From SAR92 clade bacterium H455 (lineage in GTDB: Bacteria > Pseudomonadota > Gammaproteobacteria > Pseudomonadales > Porticoccaceae), in assembly GCA_024802545.1 (NCBI GenBank), contig CP103416.1, positions 62,001 to 126,000 on the forward strand: 64,000 nt of DNA, written 5' to 3'. Both the position numbers and the translations under genes were made by a program. Positions 1 to 8,324 of the stretch are shown here, piece after piece. Under the pieces are notes generated by a model that ran no database searches, was not told the origin of the DNA, and saw only the letters and a list, made by a program, of their open reading frames with translations. Position 1 is the stretch's first letter. Each line of letters opens with the position of its first letter.

Positions 1-479
1 AGTGCCATTGATTGCTCTTCCTCGACAAAGACTCCATCGGTAAAACTGGCCATTGGGCATTGACTAGAGACTGTTTGATACTGATCCACAGGGAGAGACT
101 TAATCCCCTGAACTGCATCTACCACCACACCCACATAGACATTATTGATATCCAGCACTAAGACTCTCCGGTCTCGCGCCGCACTCGTTAGGCAGCCACC
201 GAGAAAAGCAGCCAGATCGATAATTGGCAATAGACGGCCCCTTACATTTGCCAGGCCAGTCACCCAGGATTTTACCCGGGGCAACTTTGTCGATTTGGGG
301 AGTTCGAGTATCTCACCCACCTCATTTAATGGAATCAGGTAGCTATGCCCGAGCAGGTTAAAGGCAATTAACTTGCGCGCCTCAACGATCTGCTTTTGCG
401 CAGGCAAGCCATGGACCAATTCACTGAATCGGCTAGCCACACTGCTAATGGCTGAAAAGAGTTGCTTTACTTTAGACAC
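1..479 (-). CDS. pilI: Type IV pilus chemotaxis-like adaptor PilI, CheW domain (partial, 3' end off the left edge)
   Basis: The reverse strand is open from a GTG at 479 to the window edge, giving about 159 residues without a stop. The translation begins VSKVKQLFSAI and has a CheW-like core, including LIPLNEVGEILELP and GLANVRGRLLPIIDL. CheW-family adaptors couple a methyl-accepting receptor to a CheA-type kinase; in the Pil-Chp system PilI couples PilJ to ChpA to control twitching motility. An AGGA sequence lies about 12 bases upstream of the GTG, and the gene starts 11 bp after the pilH stop, so the order pilG-pilH-pilI matches the Pseudomonas operon. The C-terminal end and the rest of the operon (pilJ and beyond) lie outside the window. 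Identity rests on the CheW core plus synteny. Confidence 0.85.
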   Translation of the reverse strand, partial: MSKVKQLFSAISSVASRFSELVHGLPAQKQIVEARKLIAFNLLGHSYLIPLNEVGEILELPKSTKLPRVKSWVTGLANVRGRLLPIIDLAAFLGGCLTSAARDRRVLVLDINNVYVGVVVDAVQGIKSLPVDQYQTVSSQCPMASFTDGVFVEEEQSMA

Positions 480-490
480 GGTGCGAGATC

Positions 491-853
491 CTAATTTAGG
501 ACATTGGTAATTGCCGATACTAGTTGCTTCTCATCGATCGGCTTGACCAGATAGGCCTTGGCACCTTGACGCTCACCCCAGACCTGATCTGCCTGCTGAT
601 TTTTGGCTGTAACTATAATGACCGGGATATGCTGGGTTTCCTTGCCGCGACTAAGCTGCCGAGTTGCCTGAAAGCCGTTTAGTCCAGGCATCACTATATC
701 CATCAAAACCACATCCGGCTGCTCTTCTCGGGCCAGATTAAGCCCCTGCTCCCCAGAATCTGCAGAGAGTACAGAAAAGCCATTGCGCTCGAGAATATTG
801 GCCAACTTATATGTTTCTGTAGGAGAGTCATCCACAATCAATACTTTTGCCAT
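491..853 (-). CDS. pilH: Twitching motility response regulator PilH
   Basis: A 120-residue stand-alone receiver domain. It shows the acidic pair in VLIVDDSPTE, the phospho-acceptor Asp in VVLMDIVMPG, the conserved Thr in VIIVTAK and the Lys in YLVKPID. There is no output domain, as expected for a CheY-like protein. It follows pilG and precedes pilI on the same strand, the order of the Pil-Chp cluster, where the ChpA kinase phosphorylates PilG and PilH to tune pilus extension and retraction. Assignment as PilH rather than PilG rests on gene order (second of two receivers) and on its similarity to known PilH. Confidence 0.93.
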   Translation of the reverse strand: MAKVLIVDDSPTETYKLANILERNGFSVLSADSGEQGLNLAREEQPDVVLMDIVMPGLNGFQATRQLSRGKETQHIPVIIVTAKNQQADQVWGERQGAKAYLVKPIDEKQLVSAITNVLN

Positions 854-878
854 TTGATAAAACCTCTAAATCCTTTAG

Positions 879-1256
879 TTAGTTTTGGGTATGTTTTTCT
901 AATACATCGAGTAATTCTGCACGACCGAAGGGCTTGGTCAGATAGTCGTCAGCGCCGACTATGCGGCCTTTGGCCTTATCAAAAAGGCCATCTTTGCTCG
1001 ACAGCATGATCACTGGAGTAGATTTATATTCGGGATTGTTTTTGATTAGTGCGCAGGTCTGATAGCCGTCGAGACGCGGCATCATGATGTCGATAAAAAT
1101 GACATCTGGTTTGATATCGACAATTTTCGACAGGGAATCGAAACCATCTGACGCTGTCGCGACATCACAGCCAGCTTTTGCCAACAAGGTTTCTGCGGTA
1201 CGTCTTATTGTGTTGCTGTCATCTATGACGAGGACTTTAAGGCCCTTAACATCCAT
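879..1256 (-). CDS. pilG: Twitching motility response regulator PilG
   Basis: A 125-residue single receiver domain. The acidic pocket is seen in VLVIDDSNTIRRTAE, the phosphorylation Asp in VIFIDIMMPRLDGYQ, Ser in VIMLSSKDG and Lys in YLTKPFG. PilG is the first gene of the Pil-Chp operon and acts in type IV pilus extension control. It is transcribed leftwards with pilH (25-bp gap) and pilI, and divergently from gshB, exactly the arrangement in Pseudomonas. The ATG at 1256 is preceded by a GGTG-type weak ribosome site. No disrupted key residue is visible. Confidence 0.93.
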   Translation of the reverse strand: MDVKGLKVLVIDDSNTIRRTAETLLAKAGCDVATASDGFDSLSKIVDIKPDVIFIDIMMPRLDGYQTCALIKNNPEYKSTPVIMLSSKDGLFDKAKGRIVGADDYLTKPFGRAELLDVLEKHTQN

Positions 1257-1466
1257 ATTTTCACCATTTTAAAACCACTTAACGCCTTAAGCATTGCCAA
1301 CATCACTTAAGTTATGGAATTTTAAACACACTTGTAATGTATAATCCACAAGCCTCTAAACTTTGTAAAATAATTGATTTATAGGTCACAGAATTTTTCA
1401 GGGCATCGGCCATATCAGTTGCCACACTTAGTTATAGCGCAAATATCAATCTAAGGCTGTCATTTT
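1257..1466. other. Divergent intergenic region pilG / gshB
   Basis: About 210 bp separate the divergent pilG and gshB starts and must carry promoters for both. A TATAAT hexamer reads rightwards near 1343, but I could not pair it with a well-spaced -35 box. No terminator, repeat or RNA element is evident. Confidence 0.4.
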
Positions 1467-2423
1467 ATGGGCACATCGCTCGGCGTCATTATGGACCCCA
1501 TCCAATCCATTTCTTTTTACAAAGATTCAACTCTGGCGATCCTGCTAGCGGCTCAGGCACAGGGATTTGATCTTTTTTATATGGAGCAGTCTGATCTCTA
1601 TATAGACAATAGCGGGCCCAGAGCTCATCTGCGCCCGCTAAAAGTATTTAATGACGCAGATAAGTGGTTCGAACTGGGTGACAGCAAAGACGCTGCTCTC
1701 GAAGAGATGGATGTCTTGGTAATGCGCAAAGACCCGCCATTCGATAGCGAGTTTATCTATTCCACCTATATCCTTGAAGCTGCGGAACGCCGCGGCTCAC
1801 TATTGGTTAACAAGCCTCAGAGTCTGCGCGACTGCAACGAGAAGGTGTTTGCCACAGAATTCCCCCAGTGCACCCCACCGCTATTAGTCAGCCGCGATCA
1901 AGAGCGATTGAAGGGCTTCTTAGCCGTGCATCAGGATGTGGTCTACAAACCACTTGATGGCATGGGGGGCACCTCTATTTTTCGTGTTAAAGAGGGCGAC
2001 CAAAATCTCAATGTGATTCTAGAGACCGTGACCAAGTGCGGTTCTGAGACGATTATGGCGCAGAAATTTATGCCTCAAATCACTCAGGGCGATAAACGTA
2101 TCCTGGTTGTCGATGGCGAAATCATTCCCTTCTGCCTGGCACGTTTACCCACAGGCAATGATTTCCGCGGCAACCTTGCAGCTGGTGGTCGAGGAATTGT
2201 GCAGCCACTCAGCGAGCGGGATCTATGGATTGCCCAGCAAGTTGCTCCGACATTAAAAGAGCGTGGACTTATTTTTGTCGGCCTCGATGTGATTGGCGAC
2301 TATCTCACCGAGATTAATGTCACCAGTCCGACCTGTATTCGCGAAATTGATAATGCTGAAGACACTCAGATTGGCGAGCGTCTTATAAAGGCAATAAGTG
2401 CAAGACTGGACCAGCGGGATTAA
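1467..2423 (+). CDS. gshB: Glutathione synthetase
   Basis: This 318-residue ATP-grasp enzyme joins gamma-glutamylcysteine and glycine to form glutathione in the cytoplasm. The N-terminus carries the family-typical LGVIMDPIQSISFYKDST, followed by DVLVMRKDPPFD, the ATP-grasp segment VVYKPLDGMGGTSIF, the RILVVDGEI strand and the Mg-binding GLDVIGDYLTEINVTSPT. Length matches E. coli GshB (316). The first step enzyme, GshA, is encoded at 35834-37399, so both glutathione genes are in this window but not adjacent. The position between pilG and tonB/yqgE matches Pseudomonas. Confidence 0.97.
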   Translation: MGTSLGVIMDPIQSISFYKDSTLAILLAAQAQGFDLFYMEQSDLYIDNSGPRAHLRPLKVFNDADKWFELGDSKDAALEEMDVLVMRKDPPFDSEFIYSTYILEAAERRGSLLVNKPQSLRDCNEKVFATEFPQCTPPLLVSRDQERLKGFLAVHQDVVYKPLDGMGGTSIFRVKEGDQNLNVILETVTKCGSETIMAQKFMPQITQGDKRILVVDGEIIPFCLARLPTGNDFRGNLAAGGRGIVQPLSERDLWIAQQVAPTLKERGLIFVGLDVIGDYLTEINVTSPTCIREIDNAEDTQIGERLIKAISARLDQRD

Positions 2424-2465
2424 TAGAGATTACTTATACTTCGAACAGATTATGGGCAACCCGGG

Positions 2466-2515
2466 CTATGGAGAGCCTAAGCTTTGAAGAGACTAAGCTA
2501 TGGATAGCCTAACTG
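2466..2515 (+). repeat. Imperfect 18-bp direct repeat spanning the tonB-like start
   Basis: GCTATGGAGAGCCTAAGC (2466) and GCTATGGATAGCCTAACT (2498) lie 32 bp apart. The second copy contains the start codon at 2500. The first copy also contains an ATG, at 2468, but 32 bp is not a multiple of three, so it is out of frame. Confidence 0.6.
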
Positions 2516-3318
2516 ATGGACTCTGGAATACCAGCCAGCAACGCCTGCGCAAGACATTCTCATTAGCCCTGATTGCTCATGTGCTACTACTAATCGGCTT
2601 GAGCTTTTCCATGCCAGCCGGCTCTCCCCCAAGCCCGTCCTTGGATATCATCCTGGCCCAGCAGCCCAGTGACGAGGCGCCAGATCAAGCAGACTTTATT
2701 GCCCAGACCGATCAGCAGGGAGCTGATAATCAGCAGCAAGCGCTACAACCTCAAAACCAAGGACAGCAGCCGGCAGTTACGCAGCAGCGTTCAGACTCTC
2801 CAGAGCAGTCAATCTTAAGTCGTGAAAGTAATAGTGATAGCGAAACCGATAAATCCAAAGAACCCGTTAATGCCGATCAGCAGCAGTCCGACAGGGGCGC
2901 TGCTGATAGAGGATCCATGCAAGCGGAATTTGACCGGTTAAAACAGGAATACAACAAAATACCCCGGGTGTTGCGCATGACCTCAGTATCGGCCAAGTCT
3001 GCAAATGCAGCAGCTTACATGCATTACTTTGAAGAAAAAGTAGAGCAGATCGGCAATGTAAATTATCCCAGAGAAGCTCGCTCTCGGGGCATTTTTGGTC
3101 AGGTGCAATTGGTTGTGATATTACTTGCCGACGGTCGCATCAAGCGTATTGAAGTTTCAAAAGGCTCGGGATCGCGACTTCTTGATCAAGCCGCTGTACG
3201 ATCAGTTCAACTGGCTTCGCCCTTTAAATCCTTCCCCAAAGAGCTGCGCAACCGCGATGAAATTCATATTATTCGCACGTGGCTCTATCAGTCTAATAAT
3301 GTACTAACAACAAACTAA
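2500..3318 (+). CDS. TonB-like energy transducer (TonB C-terminal domain protein)
   Basis: A 272-residue inner-membrane/periplasmic protein. A single N-terminal membrane segment (about residues 22-40, LALIAHVLLLIGLSF) is followed by a long Gln/Ser/Asp-rich linker (about 45-140). The C-terminal TonB fold starts near residue 185 with YPREARSRGIFGQVQL and VILLADGRIKRIEVSKGSG. The linker is Gln-rich rather than the Pro/Lys-rich repeats of classical TonB. It corresponds by position to tonB3 of Pseudomonas, between gshB and yqgE, a paralogue linked there to twitching motility. Which receptor it energises cannot be read from the sequence. Just before the start is a short direct repeat (2466-2515). 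Confidence 0.85.
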   Translation: MDSLTDGLWNTSQQRLRKTFSLALIAHVLLLIGLSFSMPAGSPPSPSLDIILAQQPSDEAPDQADFIAQTDQQGADNQQQALQPQNQGQQPAVTQQRSDSPEQSILSRESNSDSETDKSKEPVNADQQQSDRGAADRGSMQAEFDRLKQEYNKIPRVLRMTSVSAKSANAAAYMHYFEEKVEQIGNVNYPREARSRGIFGQVQLVVILLADGRIKRIEVSKGSGSRLLDQAAVRSVQLASPFKSFPKELRNRDEIHIIRTWLYQSNNVLTTN

Positions 3319-3367
3319 TCTTCCTCAGCACTTGAGTTTGAGATAATAAGACTCCATATTGCTGTCC

Positions 3368-3946
3368 ATGACGACATTGAAACCTAAAAAAATAAATAGC
3401 CTGAAAAATCATTTCTTGCTGGCCATGCCAGGCCTCCAGGATTCGACCTTTTCCGATTCCGTGGTCTATATCTGCGAGCATAACTCAGATGGCGCTATGG
3501 GGCTGATTATCAATCAGCAGATGGATATCCCAGTGAAGGCTATATTTGATCAACTAAAGCTCGACTACCAAGACGAGTGCGGGCGGCCACTGCTATTTGA
3601 TGGCGGTCCAGTGCAGCGTGATCGTGGCTTTATCTTGCACGACAACTGCGAACAGCAATGGGAGTCGACTCTCATGATCTCCGATCAGGTTTGCCTTACC
3701 GCGTCCAAGGACATACTCACAGATATGGCCCTGGGCAAAGGCCCCAAAGACTCTCTGGTTACTCTCGGCTACTCAAGCTGGGAAGCCGGGCAACTGGAAA
3801 GAGAGCTGGGTGAAAATAACTGGCTGACAATCCCTGCGGAGGCCGAGATTATCTTTAAAACAGACTGCGCAAAACGGGCTTCGGCTGCCGCTTTGAGCAT
3901 TGGCTTAGATCTGCGTATGCTTTCCCATCAGGCCGGTCATGCCTGA
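3368..3946 (+). CDS. yqgE: YqgE/AlgH family protein
   Basis: A 192-residue conserved protein of the UPF0301 (YqgE/AlgH) family. Characteristic segments are HFLLAMPGLQDSTFSDSV, YICEHNSDGAMGLIINQ, LFDGGPVQRDRGFILH and LGYSSWEAGQLERELGENNW. The molecular function of the family is not established. I choose the ATG at 3368; a TTG at 3359 is also in frame but would only add three residues. The gene overlaps ruvX by 8 bp (3939-3946), consistent with co-transcription and with the widely conserved yqgE-yqgF pair. Confidence 0.93.
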   Translation: MTTLKPKKINSLKNHFLLAMPGLQDSTFSDSVVYICEHNSDGAMGLIINQQMDIPVKAIFDQLKLDYQDECGRPLLFDGGPVQRDRGFILHDNCEQQWESTLMISDQVCLTASKDILTDMALGKGPKDSLVTLGYSSWEAGQLERELGENNWLTIPAEAEIIFKTDCAKRASAAALSIGLDLRMLSHQAGHA

Positions 3947-4376
3947 GGCCACCAAACACAAAAGACTGCTGGGCTTTGACTTTGGCCTCAAGCAGATCGG
4001 CGTTGCCAGCGGGCAAACTCTGACCTCGTCAGCCACTGGCCTAACCATACTCAAAGCCGTAGACGGCATGCCTAAATGGGATCAGGTAGAAAAACTTTTA
4101 CAAGAGTGGAGCCCGGATCTAGTGGTAGTTGGCCTGCCGTTAAATATGGACGACAGTGAAAGTGACCTCAGCAATCGAGCACGTAAATTTGCTAGGCGTC
4201 TTCAGGGTCGTTTTGCGCTTGAAGTGGAAATGGTTGATGAGCGCCTCACCAGCCGGGAAGCCAAGTCTATTGGCCGAGATCAAGGCACTCAGGATTTAAC
4301 CAAAATTGACCATATAGCTGCATCACTAATTCTACAGAGCTGGCTCGACGCACCGTCGATCGGCACTGCGCCATAA
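3939..4376 (+). CDS. ruvX: Putative pre-16S rRNA nuclease / Holliday junction resolvase-like YqgF
   Basis: A 145-residue RNase H-fold protein. The first metal-binding Asp is in LLGFDFGLKQIGVA, followed by VVVGLPLNMDDSES, the catalytic-region VDERLTSREA, and a C-terminal Asp in KIDHIAASLIL. The family acts in 16S rRNA 5'-end maturation. It overlaps yqgE. In Pseudomonas pyrR-pyrB-pyrC follow; here the gene is followed after 69 bp by the convergent pilU. Confidence 0.93.
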   Translation: MPEATKHKRLLGFDFGLKQIGVASGQTLTSSATGLTILKAVDGMPKWDQVEKLLQEWSPDLVVVGLPLNMDDSESDLSNRARKFARRLQGRFALEVEMVDERLTSREAKSIGRDQGTQDLTKIDHIAASLILQSWLDAPSIGTAP

Positions 4377-4445
4377 AGAGCGATTAAAAACCCTAAGCTT
4401 ATAAAAAGCCCTTAACGTCTTTAAAAACACTTAGGAAAAGACCGC

Positions 4446-5594
4446 CTACCAGCGCAGCTTGTTCGAATTATCTTCCTCGATAGACAGATCATCCGCGCTG
4501 GCCCCAAGCTGCTCCACATAGTTTTCTGACTGCATCTTAATCATCAGCCGCAGGTCATTTTTTGAGTCTGCATGGGCAATGGCGTTCTCATAGCTAATTT
4601 GCTCTTCAGCATATAACTCGTAAAGAGCCTGATCAAAAGTCTGCATACCGTGCTCAGTGGAATTGCCCATAATCTCTTTGAGTTTATGCACCTCTCCCTT
4701 GCGAATAACATCGGCTACCAATGGTGTATTGAGCAAAATTTCAATCGCCGCGCGACGGCCCTTTCCCTCCATAGTGGGCACCAGTTGCTGAGCGACAATC
4801 CCACGCATATTTAGCGACAAATCCATCCACATCTGATCGTGACGATCTGCGGGGAAGAAGTGGCTGATGCGGTCCAGGGCCTGGTTGGCGTTATTGGCAT
4901 GGAGAGTGGCCAACACCAAATGGCCAGTCTCGGCAAAGGTAATGGCATGCTGCATGGTTTCTGGCGTGCGAATCTCGCCGATCAGAATTACGTCCGGCGC
5001 CTGTCGCAATGTATTTTTCAACGCCACATCAAAGGACTCTGTGTCCACACCCACTTCTCGCTGAGTAATGATGCAGCCTTGATGCTCATGCACAAATTCA
5101 ATCGGATCTTCAATAGACACTATATGTCCGCGACTGTTTTTATTGCGGTGCCCAATCAGGGCAGCCAGGGATGTGGATTTACCTGTGCCTGTGGCGCCAA
5201 CAAAAATCACAATGCCGCGTTTGTTCATTACCAGTTCTTTTAAAATCGGCGGCAGCAAGAGTGAGTCTGGGGAGGGAATTTCGGTTTCGATGCGTCGCAA
5301 CACCATGCCTATCTCACCACGCTGATAGAAGGCACTGGCCCTAAAGCGTCCGGCACTTTCGCTAACCACGGCAAAGTTAAGCTCTTTATTTTTTTTGAAT
5401 TCTATTTGCTGCTCGGCATTCATAGTACAGAGGACAAACTCTTCACAATCCCTTTGAGAGAGTTTGTTCTTGCTCACCGGCATCACTGAGCCATTGAGCT
5501 TGAGGCAAGGTGGCAGGCCGACGGTAATAAACAGATCCGAGGCTTTTTTCTTGGCCATATAGTTAACCAGATTTTCAAAGGTCTGGGCTGACAT
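4446..5594 (-). CDS. pilU: Type IV pilus retraction ATPase paralogue PilU
   Basis: A 382-residue cytoplasmic secretion ATPase. Walker A is seen as GATGTGKSTS, the Asp box in HIVSIEDPIEFVH, Walker B in DVILIGEIRTPETM and the His box in GHLVLATLHANNA. PilU works with PilT in pilus retraction. I chose the ATG at 5594 over an upstream in-frame start at 5651 because a strong AAGGAG lies just before it and the resulting N-terminus (MSAQTFENLVNYM) fits the family. It starts 10 bp after the pilT stop, so pilT-pilU form an operon. The C-terminal tail is acidic (SIEEDN). Confidence 0.95.
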   Translation of the reverse strand: MSAQTFENLVNYMAKKKASDLFITVGLPPCLKLNGSVMPVSKNKLSQRDCEEFVLCTMNAEQQIEFKKNKELNFAVVSESAGRFRASAFYQRGEIGMVLRRIETEIPSPDSLLLPPILKELVMNKRGIVIFVGATGTGKSTSLAALIGHRNKNSRGHIVSIEDPIEFVHEHQGCIITQREVGVDTESFDVALKNTLRQAPDVILIGEIRTPETMQHAITFAETGHLVLATLHANNANQALDRISHFFPADRHDQMWMDLSLNMRGIVAQQLVPTMEGKGRRAAIEILLNTPLVADVIRKGEVHKLKEIMGNSTEHGMQTFDQALYELYAEEQISYENAIAHADSKNDLRLMIKMQSENYVEQLGASADDLSIEEDNSNKLRW

Positions 5595-5604
5595 GTTTTT
5601 CTCC

Positions 5605-6639
5605 TTAAAAACTTTCCGGCATTTTGGCTTTCTCACGAGCCACTTCGGCACTGATCAAGCGCTGCCCCACAAGGTTTTGTAAGCACTGATCAAGAGTTTG
5701 CATACCCAGGGCTCCACCGGTTTGAATCGAGGAATACATCTGCGCCACTTTGTCTTCACGAATCAAATTGCGGATTGCCGGTGTGCCAATCATGATTTCA
5801 TGAGCAGCCACGCGGCCACCGCCGATCTTTTTCAATAAGGTCTGAGAGATAACCGCCTGCAGGGATTCCGAGAGCATGGACCGGATCATCGGCTTTTCAC
5901 CCCCGGGGAAGGCATCCACCACCCGATCGATGGTCTTGGCCGCCGAGGTGGTATGCAGGGTGCCAAATACCAGATGACCGGTTTCGGCGGCGGTCAGTGC
6001 CAGCCTAATGGTCTCCAGATCACGCAGCTCACCGACCAAGATAACATCTGGATCTTCACGCAGTGCCGAGCGCAGAGCTTCGGTAAACCCGTGAGTGTCA
6101 CGATGTACTTCGCGCTGATTGACCAGACATTTTTTACTTTGGTGAACAAATTCTATGGGGTCTTCGATGGTCAGGATATGGTCGTAGCGATTGTCGTTAA
6201 CGTAATCCACCATGGCCGCCAGGGTGGTCGACTTGCCCGAGCCCGTGGGACCCGTAACCAGCACTAATCCCCTTGGCATCAAGGCGAGCTTTTTAAAGAT
6301 ATCCCCCATCCCTAGCTGTTCAAGGGTTAATACATTGGAGGGAATGGTTCGAAATACCGCTGCGGCGCCGCGGTTTTGATAGAACACATTGACACGAAAG
6401 CGAGCAATTCCCGGCACGTCAAAAGAGAAATCTGTTTCCAGAAACTCTTCATAATCCCTTCTCTGCTTGTCATTCATTATTTCGTAGATCAAACTGTGGA
6501 CTTGGCGGTGCTCCATGGGCGGAAGATTAATCCGTCGAACATCGCCATCTATTCTAATAATTGGTGGCAGCCCTGCGGAAATATGTAAATCTGAGGCCCC
6601 CTCTTTGGCACTGAAGGCCAATAACTCCGTTATATCCAT
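5605..6639 (-). CDS. pilT: Type IV pilus retraction ATPase PilT
   Basis: A 344-residue hexameric retraction motor of type IV pili. Visible motifs are ASDLHISAGLPP in the N-terminal PAS-like domain, Walker A GPTGSGKSTT, the Asp box HILTIEDPIEFVHQ, Walker B DVILVGELRDLET, the His box GHLVFGTLHTTSA and a family-typical AIRNLIRE near the C-terminus. I chose the ATG at 6639 (MDITELLAFSAKEGAS), as in known PilT, over an upstream start at 6666. It is divergent from yggS, as in Pseudomonas, and followed by pilU. Confidence 0.97.
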   Translation of the reverse strand: MDITELLAFSAKEGASDLHISAGLPPIIRIDGDVRRINLPPMEHRQVHSLIYEIMNDKQRRDYEEFLETDFSFDVPGIARFRVNVFYQNRGAAAVFRTIPSNVLTLEQLGMGDIFKKLALMPRGLVLVTGPTGSGKSTTLAAMVDYVNDNRYDHILTIEDPIEFVHQSKKCLVNQREVHRDTHGFTEALRSALREDPDVILVGELRDLETIRLALTAAETGHLVFGTLHTTSAAKTIDRVVDAFPGGEKPMIRSMLSESLQAVISQTLLKKIGGGRVAAHEIMIGTPAIRNLIREDKVAQMYSSIQTGGALGMQTLDQCLQNLVGQRLISAEVAREKAKMPESF

Positions 6640-6727
6640 GCTTTTCTCGCTTAATCCTTGCGGCAATAAATGGTCCGTTAAACTGCTTTTTAAAATGCCC
6701 CTAAACTCTCAACAACCTGATAAGTAT

Positions 6728-7429
6728 ATGCCAAAGATTGAAAATAACATTGACGATGTAAGCAAACGTATAGATCAGAGCGCAGCTGAATACGGGCGCG
6801 ACCCTAGCGAGATACTTTTATTAGCGGTGAGCAAAACCCGCAGTGTCGAACATATTCGCCAGGCTATGGACGCTGGCCTGACCCACTTTGCCGAGAATTA
6901 TCTTCAGGAAGCCCTAGATAAAATCACAGAACTCAAAGCCGAAGATCTGTGTTGGCATTTTATTGGCCCTCTGCAATCCAATAAAACCCGCAGTGCGGCT
7001 GAGAATTTCAGCTGGGTTCACAGTGTCGATCGCCTAAAGATCGCCACCCGTCTCAGTGACCAGCGTCCTGAATCACTGGGGCCACTGAATATCTGCCTGC
7101 AGGTGAATATAGACAATGAGCCGAGCAAGTCTGGCTTTCACGCAGATGGCCTGGTGCCCATTGCACTGCAGATAGCTCAGCTACCTAATTTGCGACTGCG
7201 TGGCCTGATGGCCATACCCCGTGCAGAAAACAGCTTCCAAGAACAGCAGGCGGCCTTCCAAAAGCTCGCTGAACTGCGCCAGCAGATCAATCAGTCACTG
7301 GACAATTCAGAGAAACTGGATACCCTCTCCATGGGCATGTCTGGAGATCTAGAGGCAGCTATTTCACAGGGATCCACAATGGTTCGCGTGGGTACTGATA
7401 TATTTGGAAAAAGGGAGCAACAGCAATGA
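6728..7429 (+). CDS. yggS: Pyridoxal phosphate homeostasis protein (YggS/PLPBP)
   Basis: A 233-residue PLP-binding TIM-barrel protein involved in vitamin B6 homeostasis. The PLP-binding Lys is K36 in LLAVSKTRS, matching E. coli YggS numbering. Further matches are HFAENYLQEALDKI, WHFIGPLQSNKT, LQVNIDNEPSKSG, GLMAIP and LSMGMSGDLEAAI. The ATG at 6728 gives an N-terminus colinear with known members; longer in-frame starts at 6695 and 6515 run towards or into pilT and are unlikely. The stop overlaps the proC start by 4 bp. Confidence 0.95.
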   Translation: MPKIENNIDDVSKRIDQSAAEYGRDPSEILLLAVSKTRSVEHIRQAMDAGLTHFAENYLQEALDKITELKAEDLCWHFIGPLQSNKTRSAAENFSWVHSVDRLKIATRLSDQRPESLGPLNICLQVNIDNEPSKSGFHADGLVPIALQIAQLPNLRLRGLMAIPRAENSFQEQQAAFQKLAELRQQINQSLDNSEKLDTLSMGMSGDLEAAISQGSTMVRVGTDIFGKREQQQ

Positions 7430-8241
7430 GCAAGATCGCATTTATCGGCGGTGGCAATATGGCCTCGAGTATTATTGGCGGCATGTTGGCCAACGGCTTT
7501 CAGCCAGAGCAAATTTGTGTCGGCAATCGCGGCGCAGAGAAATGTCAGCGTCTCAAGGAAACCTATGGCATTGCCACGACCCTCGACAATCACGCCGCAG
7601 TAGCTGACGCTGACATAGTGATAATGGCTGTCAAACCTCAGGTTATGGGTGCTGTGATTGCAGACCTCGCCAGTTCAATCAGCACAGGCACAGTGGTTGT
7701 CTCTGTGGCCGCAGGTATTCAGCTCAGCAATCTGCAGGGATGGCTCGGCGAAAGCCGTGCCATTGTTCGAGTGATGCCCAACACCCCCTCAATGGTGCGC
7801 TGTGGTGCTGCGGGCCTCTTTGCCAATGAGCTGGTCAACGACGAGCAAAAGGCCTCGATTGAAGACATATTCAACGCTGTGGGTATTTCTTGCTGGGTTG
7901 ATGACGAGGCGAAGATCGATGCCGTGACTGCGGTCTCCGGAAGCGGGCCGGCCTACTTCTTTTTGATGATGGAAACCATGCAGAAAATAGGTCAAGAGTT
8001 GGGGCTATCTGAGCAGGTGGCCCGAGACCTAACCATACAGACAGCGCTGGGAGCCGCACAGATGGCCAGCACCAGCGAATATAACACCACAGATTTGCGC
8101 CTGCAGGTGTCATCGCCTGGCGGCACCACCAGAGCGGCGATTGCAAAATTTCAGGCGCTGGATGTGGAGGATACCTTTCGTCAAGCCATGCAGGCAGCGC
8201 AGAATCGCGCCCGGGAGATGGCTGAAGAGTTTTCTAAATAA
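7426..8241 (+). CDS. proC: Pyrroline-5-carboxylate reductase
   Basis: A 271-residue NAD(P)H-dependent enzyme making proline from pyrroline-5-carboxylate. The Rossmann motif is IAFIGGGNMASSIIGG, followed by VIMAVKPQVM, VRVMPNTPSMVRCGA and the signature AVSGSGPAYFFLMMETM, with SPGGTTRAAI near the C-terminus. It overlaps yggS by an ATGA junction and precedes yggT, the common yggS-proC-yggT operon. The last codons are followed by a micro-duplication of AAGAGTTTT-TAAATA at about 8227-8257. Confidence 0.97.
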   Translation: MSKIAFIGGGNMASSIIGGMLANGFQPEQICVGNRGAEKCQRLKETYGIATTLDNHAAVADADIVIMAVKPQVMGAVIADLASSISTGTVVVSVAAGIQLSNLQGWLGESRAIVRVMPNTPSMVRCGAAGLFANELVNDEQKASIEDIFNAVGISCWVDDEAKIDAVTAVSGSGPAYFFLMMETMQKIGQELGLSEQVARDLTIQTALGAAQMASTSEYNTTDLRLQVSSPGGTTRAAIAKFQALDVEDTFRQAMQAAQNRAREMAEEFSK

Positions 8242-8324
8242 AGAGTTTTTTAAATAGAGCGGCCATAACAAAAAGCCGCCCACAGATTAGTGTTTACAAC
8301 AGATAACTAACCTAAGGATTTTTT

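Noticed and set aside
8242-8300. Terminator after proC (GCGGC...GCCGC)
   Set aside because: The stem is only 5 bp with no T-run, and yggT follows in the same direction as expected for an operon.
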